Source: JACCUZ01 sp038246575 (GTDB lineage Bacteria > Actinomycetota > Actinomycetes > JACCUZ01). From it: a stretch of DNA of 35,577 bases. The translations under genes were made by a program, and so were the position numbers. The notes below the pieces were generated by a model, which was not told the DNA's origin, ran no database searches, and saw nothing but the letters and a program-made list of their open reading frames with translations. The stretch lies in contig JBBRVU010000022.1 of assembly GCA_038246575.1 (NCBI GenBank), positions 1 through 35,577 of the forward strand, read 5' to 3'. Below are positions 1-8,781 of this stretch, piece after piece. Positions within the stretch are counted from its first letter, which is position 1. Each line of letters begins with the position of its first letter.

Positions 1-1086
1 CACGCATCGACGTTCCTCGCGTTCGACCTCGTGCAGCGGGTGTGGCGCGATGCGGGACACGACGTCCACTACGTGCAGAACGTCACCGACATCGACGACC
101 CCCTGCTCGAGCGGGCCGCGAGGGACTCCATCGACTGGCGGGAGCTCGCCGACCGCGAGACCGAGCTCTTCCGCACCGACATGGCAGCTCTGCGGCTGAT
201 CGCACCTCGGGAGTACGTGGGGGCCGTCGAGTCCATCCCGACGATCGTCACGGCCATCGAGGCACTGCGCATCGCCGGCGCTGCGTACGACGTGGACGGT
301 GACACCTACTTCAGCGTCCACACCGATCCCGACTTCGGCCGGGTGAGCCACCTCGACGAGCCGACCATGCTTGCGCTCTCCGAGGAACGTGGCGGAGACC
401 CGCAACGACCGGGCAAGAAGCACCCGCTGGACTGCCTGCTCTGGCAGCGCGCGCGACCCGGCGACCCATCCTGGGAGGCTGGGGGAGCACTGCCTCCGGG
501 GCGCCCCGGGTGGCACGTGGAGTGTGCCGCGATCGCGCTGGACCTGCTCGGGGCCCAGATCGACGTGCAGGGCGGCGGGAGCGACCTCGTCTTCCCGCAC
601 CACGAGATGAGCGCGTCGGAGGCGCACGTGCTCACCGGTCAACGACCCTTCGCCCGGCACTACGTCCACGCGGGCATGGTCGGCCTGGACGGGGACAAGA
701 TGTCCAAGTCGCAGGGCAACCTCGTCCTTGTCTCCCAGCTGCGCCAGGAGGGGCACGACCCGATGGCGATCCGGCTGGCGCTGCTCGCGCACCACTACCG
801 CGCGGACTGGTCCTGGACTGCCGCCGATCTCGCTGCCGCCGAGACGCGGCTGGACCGGTGGCGGGAGGCCGCCCGCCGACCTATCGGACCTGATGCGGCG
901 CCCGTGATCGCCGGCGTCCGCGCCCGCCTCGCGGCAGACCTGGACGCGCCTGGCGCGCTGGTACTCGTCGACGCCTGGGTCGACCAGGCACTCAACGACC
1001 CGGGCAGGTTCGACGCTGACGACTCGGCACCGGAGCAGATCGTCGCAGTTGTGGACGCCCTGCTGGGTGTCGACCTGCGGAACTGA
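1..1086 (+). CDS. mshC: MshC, cysteine:GlcN-Ins ligase (mycothiol synthesis), 5' end missing
   Basis: This enzyme joins cysteine to the amine of glucosaminyl-inositol using ATP, the third committed step of mycothiol synthesis in the cytosol. The reading frame is open from base 1, so the gene begins outside the window. The first residues, HASTFLAFD, look like the end of the HLGHA (HIGH-type) nucleotide-binding motif of class I aminoacyl-tRNA-synthetase folds. The KMSKS loop is exact at bases 697-711, and GWHVECAAIAL and GGSDLVFPHHE are family-typical segments around the zinc and substrate site. It resembles cysteinyl-tRNA synthetase but lacks the C-terminal anticodon-binding region, which favours MshC over CysS. 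The TGA stop is at 1084-1086. A GTG at base 31 is an internal Val codon, not the start. Only the truncation by the window edge is unusual. Confidence 0.94.
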   Translation, partial: HASTFLAFDLVQRVWRDAGHDVHYVQNVTDIDDPLLERAARDSIDWRELADRETELFRTDMAALRLIAPREYVGAVESIPTIVTAIEALRIAGAAYDVDGDTYFSVHTDPDFGRVSHLDEPTMLALSEERGGDPQRPGKKHPLDCLLWQRARPGDPSWEAGGALPPGRPGWHVECAAIALDLLGAQIDVQGGGSDLVFPHHEMSASEAHVLTGQRPFARHYVHAGMVGLDGDKMSKSQGNLVLVSQLRQEGHDPMAIRLALLAHHYRADWSWTAADLAAAETRLDRWREAARRPIGPDAAPVIAGVRARLAADLDAPGALVLVDAWVDQALNDPGRFDADDSAPEQIVAVVDALLGVDLRN

Positions 1087-1098
1087 CCCCCACGAGGT

Positions 1099-1989
1099 TC
1101 AGCGTGGCGATGACGGATCGTCTCCACGGCGGCGGAGGTAGCGCTCGAACTCCCGGGCGATTGCGTCACCGGAGGCCTCGGGGGCCTCGGTGAGGTCCTT
1201 CGCCTCCTCCAGCGACCGGACGTACTCGGCTACCTCGGTGTCGTCTGAGGCGAGCTCGTCGACGCCGCGCTCCCACGCACGTGCCTCTTCGGCGAGATCG
1301 CCGAGCGGGATGGGCACATCGAGCAGGTCCTCGATGTGACGCAGCAGGGCCAGTGTCGCCTTCGGGCACGGCGGTTGGGCCACGTAGTGCGGCACGGCCG
1401 CCCAGATCGACAGGGCCGGAACACCCGCTCTGGTGCAGGCGTCCTGCAGGATGCCGACGATGCCGGTCGGGCCTTCGTAGCGTGATGGTTCCAGGTTGAG
1501 CGATCGGGCCACGGCCTCGTCGGAGGAGGTGCCGGTGACCGGGACCGGCCGGGTGTGCGGGGAGTCGGCGAGGAGTGCGCCAAGGGTGACCACCATCTCC
1601 ACCCCGAGCTCGTGACAGACCCCGAGCAGCTCGCCGACGAACTGCTTCCACCGCATGTTCGGCTCGATGCCGCGAACTAGCACGACATCACGCCCGAGCT
1701 CGGGGAGCCGGGCGAAGGACACCCGGGTCGCGGGCCATGTCACCGTGCGGGAACCAGCGCCGGCGGACGGGTCGTCCTCACGGGCCCCGTCGGTCAGGGC
1801 CACAGTGGGGCGGTTGACCTGGTAGTCGTAGTAGTCCTCGGAGTCCATCTCGGTCAGCGACGTGCACGGCCAGATCTGCTCCAGGTGCTCGACCGCAGCC
1901 GTCGCAGCGTCTCCGGCGTCGTTCCAGCCCTCGAAGGCTGCGATGAGCAGCGGGTCGACAAGCTCGGGATAGCCGTCGAGCTCGATCAC
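1099..1989 (-). CDS. PAC2-family protein (proteasome assembly chaperone superfamily)
   Basis: The protein belongs to the PAC2 family, which includes eukaryotic proteasome assembly chaperones and actinobacterial proteins such as Rv2125. The actinobacterial role is not established. The N-terminal stretch LVDPLLIAAFEGWNDAG is characteristic, and the central FARLPELGRDVVLVRGIEPN and GVEMVVTLGALLADSPH segments fit the family fold. I chose GTG at 1989 because GGAGG lies 8 nt upstream and the protein then begins VIELDGYPEL. A GTG five codons further out, at 2004, has no ribosome-binding site. That gives about 296 residues. It is divergent from metH with about 90 bp between starts, and its tail faces the mshC stop across 12 bp. 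The C-terminal 40 residues are acidic and Glu-rich. Confidence 0.85.
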   Translation of the reverse strand: MIELDGYPELVDPLLIAAFEGWNDAGDAATAAVEHLEQIWPCTSLTEMDSEDYYDYQVNRPTVALTDGAREDDPSAGAGSRTVTWPATRVSFARLPELGRDVVLVRGIEPNMRWKQFVGELLGVCHELGVEMVVTLGALLADSPHTRPVPVTGTSSDEAVARSLNLEPSRYEGPTGIVGILQDACTRAGVPALSIWAAVPHYVAQPPCPKATLALLRHIEDLLDVPIPLGDLAEEARAWERGVDELASDDTEVAEYVRSLEEAKDLTEAPEASGDAIAREFERYLRRRGDDPSSPR

Positions 1990-2041
1990 CCGGAGAACCT
2001 CCACGTCGCGTGCTGGGTCTGCCCGCAGGCCGGTCTCAGCC

Positions 2042-2047
2042 AGCGTA
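2042..2047 (-). promoter_or_regulatory. Candidate -10 box for the PAC2 gene
   Basis: TACGCT on the minus strand fits the actinobacterial TANNNT consensus. It would start transcription near 2035 and leave a leader of about 45 nt that carries the GGAGG ribosome-binding site. No clear -35 is seen. Confidence 0.35.
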
Positions 2048-2064
2048 CGTCCACCAGCCCAAAG

Positions 2065-2070
2065 TAGACT
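2065..2070 (+). promoter_or_regulatory. -10 box of metH (leaderless)
   Basis: TAGACT lies 8 nt before the metH ATG at 2079, so the transcript is expected to start at or next to the start codon. It faces the PAC2 promoter across less than 25 bp, so the two divergent promoters probably overlap. Confidence 0.55.
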
Positions 2071-2078
2071 CCTCGGTG

Positions 2079-5000
2079 ATGTCTCCCACTGCTCCCGCCT
2101 CGAACACGCCTGCCCGCCTCCGCGAGGCCCTTGCCTCCCGCGCCGTCGTGGCAGACGGAGCCATGGGCACCATGCTGCAGGACCAGGACCCGTCCCTCGA
2201 CGACTTCGAGGGGCACGAGGGCTGCAACGAGGTGCTCAACGCCACTCGCCCCGACGTCGTCCGCGCGGTGCACGAGGCGTACTTCGACGTCGGCGTCGAC
2301 GCCGTGGAGACGAACACGTTCGGGGCCAACCTCGGCAACCTCGCCGAGTACGGCATCGAGGACCGCATCGAGGAGCTGGCCGAGGCCGGGGCGCGCATCG
2401 CCAGGGAGGTCGCCGACGAGCGCACCACCGACGCCCACCCGCGCTGGGTCATCGGCTCAATCGGGCCCGGCACCAAGCTGCCCACCCTCGGGCACGTTCC
2501 CTTCGCCACGCTGCGCGACGCCTATGAGCTGCAGGTGCGCGGCATGCTGGCCGGCGGGGTCCACGCCGTGCTCATCGAGACGGCGCAGGACCTGCTGCAG
2601 GCCAAGGCAGCCGTCATCGGCGCCAAGCGTGCCATCCGCGCCGCGGGATCCGATGCGCCGGTCATGTGCCAGGTGACCGTGGAGACCACCGGCACCATGC
2701 TGCTCGGCAGCGAGATCGGCGCGGCACTGGTCGCGCTCGAGCCGCTCGGTATCGACGTGCTCGGCCTCAACTGCGCCACCGGGCCGCTGGAGATGAGCGA
2801 GCACCTGCGCTACCTGTCCCGGCACGCGAGCACGGTTCTGTCCTGCATGCCGAACGCCGGCCTCCCCGTCCTGGGCCGGGACGGCGCGTCCTACCCGTTG
2901 ACGCCGGCCGAGCTGGCCGACTCGCACGACCTGTTCACCCGCGAGTTCGGGCTGGCCCTGGTCGGTGGGTGCTGCGGCACGACGCCCGAGCACCTGCGGC
3001 AGGTCGTCGAGCGGGTGCAGGGCCGAGGGCTCACGGCCCGGCGGCCGCATCCCGAGCACGGCGTCGCCTCGCTGTACCAGCACGTGCCCTTCCGGCAGGA
3101 CACGTCCTACCTCTCGATCGGCGAGCGCACCAACGCCAACGGCTCCAAGGCGTTCCGGGACGCGCTGCTCGAGGAGCGCTGGGACGACTGCATCGAGATC
3201 GCCCGGGCGCAGACGCGCGACGGCGCGCACCTGCTCGACGTCTGCATCGACTACGTCGGCCGTGACGGCGTCGCGGACATGCGCGAGATCGCCGGGCGGT
3301 TCTCGACGGCGTCCACCTTGCCGCTCGTCCTGGACTCCACCGAGCCGGCCGTCGTCGAGGCAGGCCTCGAGCTGCTGGGCGGACGGTCGGTCATCAACTC
3401 GGTCAACTACGAGGACGGGAACGGCCCAGGCTCGCGCTTCGCCCGCGTGATGCCCATCGTCGCCGAGCACGGCGCCGCGGTGGTGGCCCTGTGCATCGAC
3501 GAGGAGGGCCAGGCCCGGACGGCCGAGTGGAAGGTCAGGGTGGCCACCCGGCTGATCGAGGATCTCACCGGTACATGGGGCATGCGGGTCGAGGACATCA
3601 TCGTCGACACCCTCACCTTCCCGATAGGCACCGGTCAGGAGGAGACCCGTCGGGACGGTCTGGAGACGATCGAGGCGATCCGCAGCCTCAAGCGCACCTA
3701 CCCGGGCGTGCAGACGACCCTGGGTGTCTCCAACGTGTCCTTCGGCCTCAACCCCGCCGCTCGCATCGTGCTGAACTCGGTCTTCCTCAACGAGTGCCTG
3801 AAGGCCGGGCTGGACTCGGCAATCGTGCACGCAGCCAAGATCCTGCCGATGAGCAAGATCGACGAGGAGCAGCGCGAGGTCGCGCTCGACCTGGTCTACG
3901 ACCGTCGTCGACCTGCGGCTGACGGTCAGGAGGCCTACGACCCGCTGGCACGCTTCCTCGACCTCTTCGAGGGCGTCGACATCGCGACGGTTCGTGCCAC
4001 CCGCGCGGAGGAGCTGGCGGCGCTGCCCCTGGGTGAACGCCTGGCCCGCCGGATCATCGACGGCGAGCGCAACGGGCTCGAGGCCGACCTGCAGGCCGCG
4101 CTGGACACCGGTCGGAGCGCCCTCGACGTCGTCAACGACCACCTGCTGGAAGGCATGAAGGTCGTCGGTGAGCTCTTCGGCAAGGGCGAGATGCAGCTGC
4201 CCTTCGTCCTGCAGTCCGCAGAGGTCATGAAGACCTCGGTGGCCTGGCTCGAGCCACACATGGAGAAGACCGATGACGACGGCAAGGGCACCATCGTGCT
4301 CGCCACCGTCAAGGGCGATGTGCACGACATCGGCAAGAACCTCGTGGACATCATCCTGTCCAACAACGGGTTCAACGTCGTCAACATCGGCATCAAGCAG
4401 CCGGTCTCGGCGATCCTCGACGCCGCCGACACGCACAGCGCCGACGTGATCGGGATGTCAGGACTGCTGGTCAAGTCGACGGTGGTGATGAAGGAGAACC
4501 TCGAGGAGATGAACACCCGGGGCATCTCCGCGAAGTTCCCGGTGATCCTTGGCGGTGCTGCGCTGACCCGGCCGTACGTCGAGCAGGACCTCGCCGAGGT
4601 CTATGAGGGCGAGGTGCGCTATGCCCGCGACGCGTTCGAGGGGCTGCGCCTGATGGACGCCCTCATAGCGGTCAAGCGCGGGGTGCCCGGCGCCGAGCTG
4701 CCGGCGCTGCGACCCCGGCGGGTCAAGCCGGCCGGGCGTCCCGACGCGACTGCCGACGAGGACATGCCGGCCCGCTCCGACGTCGCGACCGACAACCCCG
4801 TGCCCGAACCACCGTTCTGGGGCAGCAGGGTGGTCAAGGGCGTCGGCCTGCAGGAGTACGCATCGCTGCTCGACGAGCGAGCCACCTTCATGGGGCAATG
4901 GGGCCTGAAGTCGTCACGGGCCGCCGACGGGCCGACTTACGACGAGCTCGTCGAGACCGAGGGTCGCCCCCGGCTGCGGATGTGGCTGGACCGGGTCCAG

Positions 5001-5603
5001 TCCGAGCGGATGCTCGAGGCCGCACTCGTCTACGGCTATTTCCCGGTCGTGTCCGAGGGTGACGACCTCGTGCTGCTCGACGCGCCGAGGCCGGACGCGG
5101 CGGAGCGCTACCGGTTCACCTTCCCCCGGCAGCGGCACGGCCGGCACCTGTGCCTGGCCGACTTCTTCCGGCCGCGCACCTCGGGTGAGGTCGACGTGCT
5201 GGGGCTGCAGCTGGTCACGATGGGCCCGCGGATCGCCGAGGTCACCTCGGAGCTGTTCTCCCGCAACGCCTACCGCGACTACCTTGAGCTGCACGGCCTG
5301 TCGGTGCAGCTGACCGAGTCGCTCGCGGAGTACTGGCACAAGCGGATGAGAGCGGAGCTGGGGTTCTCGGCCGAGGACCCGGACCGGCCCGAGGACTACT
5401 TCGACCTGCGCTACCGCGGGGCCCGATTCTCCTTCGGCTATGGGGCCTGCCCCAATCTCGAGGACCGCGCCAAGCTCACCGAGCTGCTCGAGCCGGAGCG
5501 CATCGGGGTCAAGCTCTCGGAGGAGTTCCAGCTGCATCCGGAGCAGTCCACGGATGCCCTGGTTCTGCACCACCCCGAGGCGACCTACTTCAACGCCAAG
5601 TGA
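2079..5603 (+). CDS. metH: Cobalamin-dependent methionine synthase MetH
   Basis: The enzyme transfers a methyl group from methyltetrahydrofolate to homocysteine through methylcobalamin. All four modules are visible in about 1174 residues, the usual length. An N-terminal homocysteine domain carries GAMGTMLQ and the zinc cysteines in GLNCATGP and GGCCGTTPEH. A pterin-binding domain contains ERTNANGSKAF. The B12 module carries the cobalt-ligand motif DVHDIG (Asp747, His749). The C-terminal AdoMet reactivation domain has RFSFGYGACPN. ATG 2079 is preferred because a -10 box lies just upstream and the residues encoded before it look non-conserved. No cobalamin riboswitch fits in the leader, so any B12 control is not at this point. 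The stop overlaps the start of the downstream HAD gene, which indicates co-translation. Confidence 0.97.
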   Translation: MSPTAPASNTPARLREALASRAVVADGAMGTMLQDQDPSLDDFEGHEGCNEVLNATRPDVVRAVHEAYFDVGVDAVETNTFGANLGNLAEYGIEDRIEELAEAGARIAREVADERTTDAHPRWVIGSIGPGTKLPTLGHVPFATLRDAYELQVRGMLAGGVHAVLIETAQDLLQAKAAVIGAKRAIRAAGSDAPVMCQVTVETTGTMLLGSEIGAALVALEPLGIDVLGLNCATGPLEMSEHLRYLSRHASTVLSCMPNAGLPVLGRDGASYPLTPAELADSHDLFTREFGLALVGGCCGTTPEHLRQVVERVQGRGLTARRPHPEHGVASLYQHVPFRQDTSYLSIGERTNANGSKAFRDALLEERWDDCIEIARAQTRDGAHLLDVCIDYVGRDGVADMREIAGRFSTASTLPLVLDSTEPAVVEAGLELLGGRSVINSVNYEDGNGPGSRFARVMPIVAEHGAAVVALCIDEEGQARTAEWKVRVATRLIEDLTGTWGMRVEDIIVDTLTFPIGTGQEETRRDGLETIEAIRSLKRTYPGVQTTLGVSNVSFGLNPAARIVLNSVFLNECLKAGLDSAIVHAAKILPMSKIDEEQREVALDLVYDRRRPAADGQEAYDPLARFLDLFEGVDIATVRATRAEELAALPLGERLARRIIDGERNGLEADLQAALDTGRSALDVVNDHLLEGMKVVGELFGKGEMQLPFVLQSAEVMKTSVAWLEPHMEKTDDDGKGTIVLATVKGDVHDIGKNLVDIILSNNGFNVVNIGIKQPVSAILDAADTHSADVIGMSGLLVKSTVVMKENLEEMNTRGISAKFPVILGGAALTRPYVEQDLAEVYEGEVRYARDAFEGLRLMDALIAVKRGVPGAELPALRPRRVKPAGRPDATADEDMPARSDVATDNPVPEPPFWGSRVVKGVGLQEYASLLDERATFMGQWGLKSSRAADGPTYDELVETEGRPRLRMWLDRVQSERMLEAALVYGYFPVVSEGDDLVLLDAPRPDAAERYRFTFPRQRHGRHLCLADFFRPRTSGEVDVLGLQLVTMGPRIAEVTSELFSRNAYRDYLELHGLSVQLTESLAEYWHKRMRAELGFSAEDPDRPEDYFDLRYRGARFSFGYGACPNLEDRAKLTELLEPERIGVKLSEEFQLHPEQSTDALVLHHPEATYFNAK

Positions 5604-6262
5604 GCGCCTTGCCGGCGGCCGTCCTCTTCGATCTCGACGGGACGCTGATCGACACCGAGCCGTCGTGGATGGCCCAGGAGTCGGCATTGGTCGAGTCCTT
5701 CGGTGGGGTGTGGACCCATGAGCAGGCCGTCGCCTGCATCGGCAACCCGCTGTCGGTGTCCGCGGCCCGCCTGCGCGATGAAGGCAGTGTGGACCTGCCG
5801 ATCGAGGAGATCATCGATCGACTGCTCGGCGGGGTGGTGCGCGCCGTCCGGGACGAGATGCCGTGGCAGCCCGGCGGCCTCGAGCTGCTCGCCGAACTGG
5901 CCGCGCTCGGTGTGCCGTGCGCGCTGGTCACGATGTCCTACCGGCCGTTGGCCGACGCGGTGCTCGACGTCCTGCCCCGCGGGACCTTCGCCGCGGTGGT
6001 GACCGGTGACGAGGTCACCCACGGCAAGCCACACCCGGAGCCCTACCTGACCGCGGCCGGGCTTCTCGGCGTCGACCCGAGCCGCTGCGTCGTCATCGAG
6101 GACTCGCCGGCCGGGATCGGCTCCGGGCTGGCCGCCGGATGCGCGGTCGTGGCGGTGCCCCATCTGGCCGCGCTGCCCGAGCTGGCCGGTGTGACCGTTG
6201 TCGACTCGCTGGAAGTCCTCGACTCGCAGCGGCTCGGAGCGCTGGTCCTCACTCGGTCGTGA
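5600..6262 (+). CDS. HAD-superfamily hydrolase, beta-phosphoglucomutase-like phosphatase
   Basis: This is a 220-residue soluble HAD subfamily I protein. Motif I is FDLDGTLIDTE near the N-terminus, with the nucleophile and acid aspartates. Motif II is the Thr/Ser in VTMSYRP, motif III the Lys in GKPHPEPY, and motif IV IEDSPAGIGSGLAAG. An alpha-helical C1 cap is inserted after motif I, as in phosphoglucomutase-like and phosphoglycolate-phosphatase-like members. The substrate cannot be read from sequence. The GTG start overlaps the metH stop as GTGA, so the two genes are translationally coupled. From memory, a HAD gene after metH is common in actinobacteria, and a housekeeping or metabolite-repair role is one possibility. 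Its 3' end overlaps the opposing ABC permease gene by 14 bp. Confidence 0.9.
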   Translation: MSALPAAVLFDLDGTLIDTEPSWMAQESALVESFGGVWTHEQAVACIGNPLSVSAARLRDEGSVDLPIEEIIDRLLGGVVRAVRDEMPWQPGGLELLAELAALGVPCALVTMSYRPLADAVLDVLPRGTFAAVVTGDEVTHGKPHPEPYLTAAGLLGVDPSRCVVIEDSPAGIGSGLAAGCAVVAVPHLAALPELAGVTVVDSLEVLDSQRLGALVLTRS

Positions 6263-8780
6263 CCGCCCGCAGCACGTCCAGCCGGGCTGCTCGCCGGGCG
6301 GGCCAGATAGCGGCTAGGATGCCGATCACCCCGGCCACGACGAAGAACGCCAGCAGTGACCACACGGGGATCGACAACGTCTCGATCCCCTGACTGCTCA
6401 GACTGCGCTGCAGCAACACGCCGAATAACACGCCCAGCAGCAGTCCCAGCGCCGCTCCGAACAGCGAGATCACCACGGACTCCAGCCGCACCATGCGGCG
6501 CAGCTGTCGACGGGACATGCCCACGGCTCGCAGCAGCCCGATCTCCCGGGTCCGCTCGATGACCGACAGGGCCAGCGTGTTCACGATGCCCAGAACTGCG
6601 ATGAGGATGGCCAGGGCCAGCAGGGCATAGATGAGGAAGAGCAGCTGGTTGACCTGACCACGCTGCTGGTCCTTGAACCCGGCCTGGTCGAGCAGGTCGA
6701 GGTTCGGGTAGCCGGCCAGAACCTTGTCGATCGAGGGTTGCGCCTGTGCCGCGGCGACACCCTGCTTCAGGTTGAGGTAGAGGAACGCGTCCCGGGTGTC
6801 GCCACCGTTGCGCTCCCAGGTGTCCAGCGACATCACGTAGGAGCCCAGGGCGCCGTTCGGCTCGTAGATGCCGGCGACGGGCAATGTGTCCGCCGAGCCG
6901 TCGAGGAACTTCAACGGGACGCGGTCGCCCACCGAGAGCGCCTTGGACTCCGCCGTCGGCTGGTCGACGAGCAGCCCGTCGGCGAGCCCGGTGACCGACC
7001 CCGCCGTGAAGTCGATGGCGAGCGAGTCATTGATCGACGACGGGTCGAGGGCAGCGACGAAGGAGGTGGACCCGTCGATCTGCACTGCGCCGAAGCGCTC
7101 GCGAGTGACCGACGCGACGTCGGGCAGCGCCTCCAGCTCATCGGCCACGCTTGCGCTGAACGGCTGCTGCTGGGCGGTGCTCACGACGTAGTCGGCACCG
7201 AGCGCACGATCGATCAACCCGCCGATCGAGGTGTTGATCGACGCAGCGAGCACCCCGAAAGCTCCGACGAGGGCCAGTCCCACCATGAGCGCCGAGGAGG
7301 TGGCGGCGGTCCGGCGAGGGTTGCGCTGCGCGTTGTCCCGAGCCAGTCGGCCCACGGTGCCGAAGACCCGTGGGTAGAGCGCACCCAGGACGCCGATGGC
7401 CGGCCGGCTCAGCACCGGGCTGAGCACGATGGCCCCGACGATGGTCATCGCGACACCGAGCCCGACGAGCGATGCTGCCTCCTGCCCGGACGCGGACAGG
7501 CTGGCGACGAGTGAGGCCACCCCGACGGCGGCGAGGACGGCGCCGATCACCGTGCGCCAGCGCAGGGACCTCGTCGGCATCGCGACGTCGTCGCGCATGG
7601 CCGCGACGGGTGCGACGCGGCTGGCGCGCCGGGCGGGGAGGTAGGCGGCGACGAGGGTGACTCCGACGCCGATGACCATCGACCACACCGCCGTTCGGGT
7701 CTGGAAGACCAGTCCGCCGGCATCGATCTCGAGCCCGAAGGCCTTGAAGGCGCCCTGCAGGCCCTTGGCGATCAGCAGCCCGGCTCCCATCCCGAGCAGA
7801 CCGCCCACCAGCCCGACGACGAAAGCCTCGCCGAGGACTGAACGGGTGACCTGCCGGCGGCTCGCGCCGAGGGCCCGCAGCAGGGCCAGCTCGCGCGTGC
7901 GCTGGGCCACGAGCATGGAGAAGGTGTTGAGGATCATGAAGGTGCCGACGAAGAGCGAGACGCCGGCAAACACCAGCAGCACGATGCTGATGAAGTTCAG
8001 TCCGGTCTGGATCGCGCCGGAGGACTCCTTCGTCTGCGCCTTCTTCGTGCGCACCGCCACGTCGCTGGACAGGGCAGCGCGGACCCGGTCCCGCAGCGTC
8101 GCATCGCTCACTCCCTGCTGGGCGGCGATGGACACCGAGGTGAAGGTGTCCGGCGCGGGCAGGAGGTTCTGCGCGGTGCTCGTGTCGAACGCGACGAGGG
8201 TCGCGCCGGCCAGCCCGCCCGAGCTGCCGAAACGGAAGATCCCGACAAGGGTGGTAGTCCGCGGCTCGGTCGGGGTCAGGACCCGGACCTGGTCGCCGAG
8301 GGAGTAGCCCGACTTCGCTGCGGTGTCCTCGTCGACAGCGATCTGGTCTGACGACACAGGTGGGCTGCCCGAGGTGATCGTGAGCGCCGTCAGGTCCTTC
8401 TCGTCGGTCCAGTTCACGCCGATGCCCGGCGCGCCCCCGGTGCCGACGACCTTGCCGTCCTTGCCGATCACCTGCACACCCTCGACGGACACGTCGCCGA
8501 CGGCCGCTCGCACTCCGTCCACGGCAAGCACGCTGTCGACCGTGGCGGCCGGCAGCGTCGCGGTCGTGGTCGTCCCGCTGAACCCAGCGTCGAAGGCGGT
8601 CTTGGGAGACACGGTCACGTCGGCCGAGACCGACGCGAACAGGTCGTCGAAGGTGCGCTTGATGGTGTCGGTGAAGACCAACGAGCCCGACACGAAGGAC
8701 ACACCCAGCACGACGGCGACCGCGGACAGGAGCAGACGGAGCTTGTGCGCCATCAGGTTGCGCAGGGTGGCTCGGAGCAC
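6249..8780 (-). CDS. ABC transporter permease, FtsX/MacB-type, duplicated
   Basis: This is an 843-residue membrane protein with two FtsX-like permease halves. Predicted membrane segments lie near residues 16-36, 263-287, 318-338 and 365-382, with more in the C-terminal half, which ends in a last FtsX block around residues 720-840. The segments after TM2 and its C-terminal counterpart carry RTRELALLRALGASRRQV and RTREIGLLRAVGMSRRQL, a repeated signature of duplicated permeases. The large regions after the first membrane segment and in the second half are predicted periplasmic-type (extracytoplasmic) domains. Such proteins usually move lipids, peptides or antibiotics, or act in cell-envelope control rather than import. 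GTG 8780 follows the ATPase stop with one base between them. The substrate is unknown. Confidence 0.92.
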   Translation of the reverse strand: MLRATLRNLMAHKLRLLLSAVAVVLGVSFVSGSLVFTDTIKRTFDDLFASVSADVTVSPKTAFDAGFSGTTTTATLPAATVDSVLAVDGVRAAVGDVSVEGVQVIGKDGKVVGTGGAPGIGVNWTDEKDLTALTITSGSPPVSSDQIAVDEDTAAKSGYSLGDQVRVLTPTEPRTTTLVGIFRFGSSGGLAGATLVAFDTSTAQNLLPAPDTFTSVSIAAQQGVSDATLRDRVRAALSSDVAVRTKKAQTKESSGAIQTGLNFISIVLLVFAGVSLFVGTFMILNTFSMLVAQRTRELALLRALGASRRQVTRSVLGEAFVVGLVGGLLGMGAGLLIAKGLQGAFKAFGLEIDAGGLVFQTRTAVWSMVIGVGVTLVAAYLPARRASRVAPVAAMRDDVAMPTRSLRWRTVIGAVLAAVGVASLVASLSASGQEAASLVGLGVAMTIVGAIVLSPVLSRPAIGVLGALYPRVFGTVGRLARDNAQRNPRRTAATSSALMVGLALVGAFGVLAASINTSIGGLIDRALGADYVVSTAQQQPFSASVADELEALPDVASVTRERFGAVQIDGSTSFVAALDPSSINDSLAIDFTAGSVTGLADGLLVDQPTAESKALSVGDRVPLKFLDGSADTLPVAGIYEPNGALGSYVMSLDTWERNGGDTRDAFLYLNLKQGVAAAQAQPSIDKVLAGYPNLDLLDQAGFKDQQRGQVNQLLFLIYALLALAILIAVLGIVNTLALSVIERTREIGLLRAVGMSRRQLRRMVRLESVVISLFGAALGLLLGVLFGVLLQRSLSSQGIETLSIPVWSLLAFFVVAGVIGILAAIWPARRAARLDVLRAVTTE

Positions 8781-8781
8781 G

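Noticed and set aside
2010..2078. A longer N-terminus for metH from 2010
   Set aside because: The extra residues are not like the family, and a -10 box at 2065-2070 lies within them, so ATG 2079 is preferred.
1990..2078. Cobalamin riboswitch upstream of metH
   Set aside because: The gap is under 90 bp, is shared with a divergent promoter, and the -10 box leaves no leader for such a structure.
2457..4436. A 659-codon open frame on the minus strand across metH
   Set aside because: It is antisense to a clearly conserved enzyme, has low-complexity Arg/Val/Gly-rich sequence with no domain, and is the usual artefact of very high GC at third codon positions.
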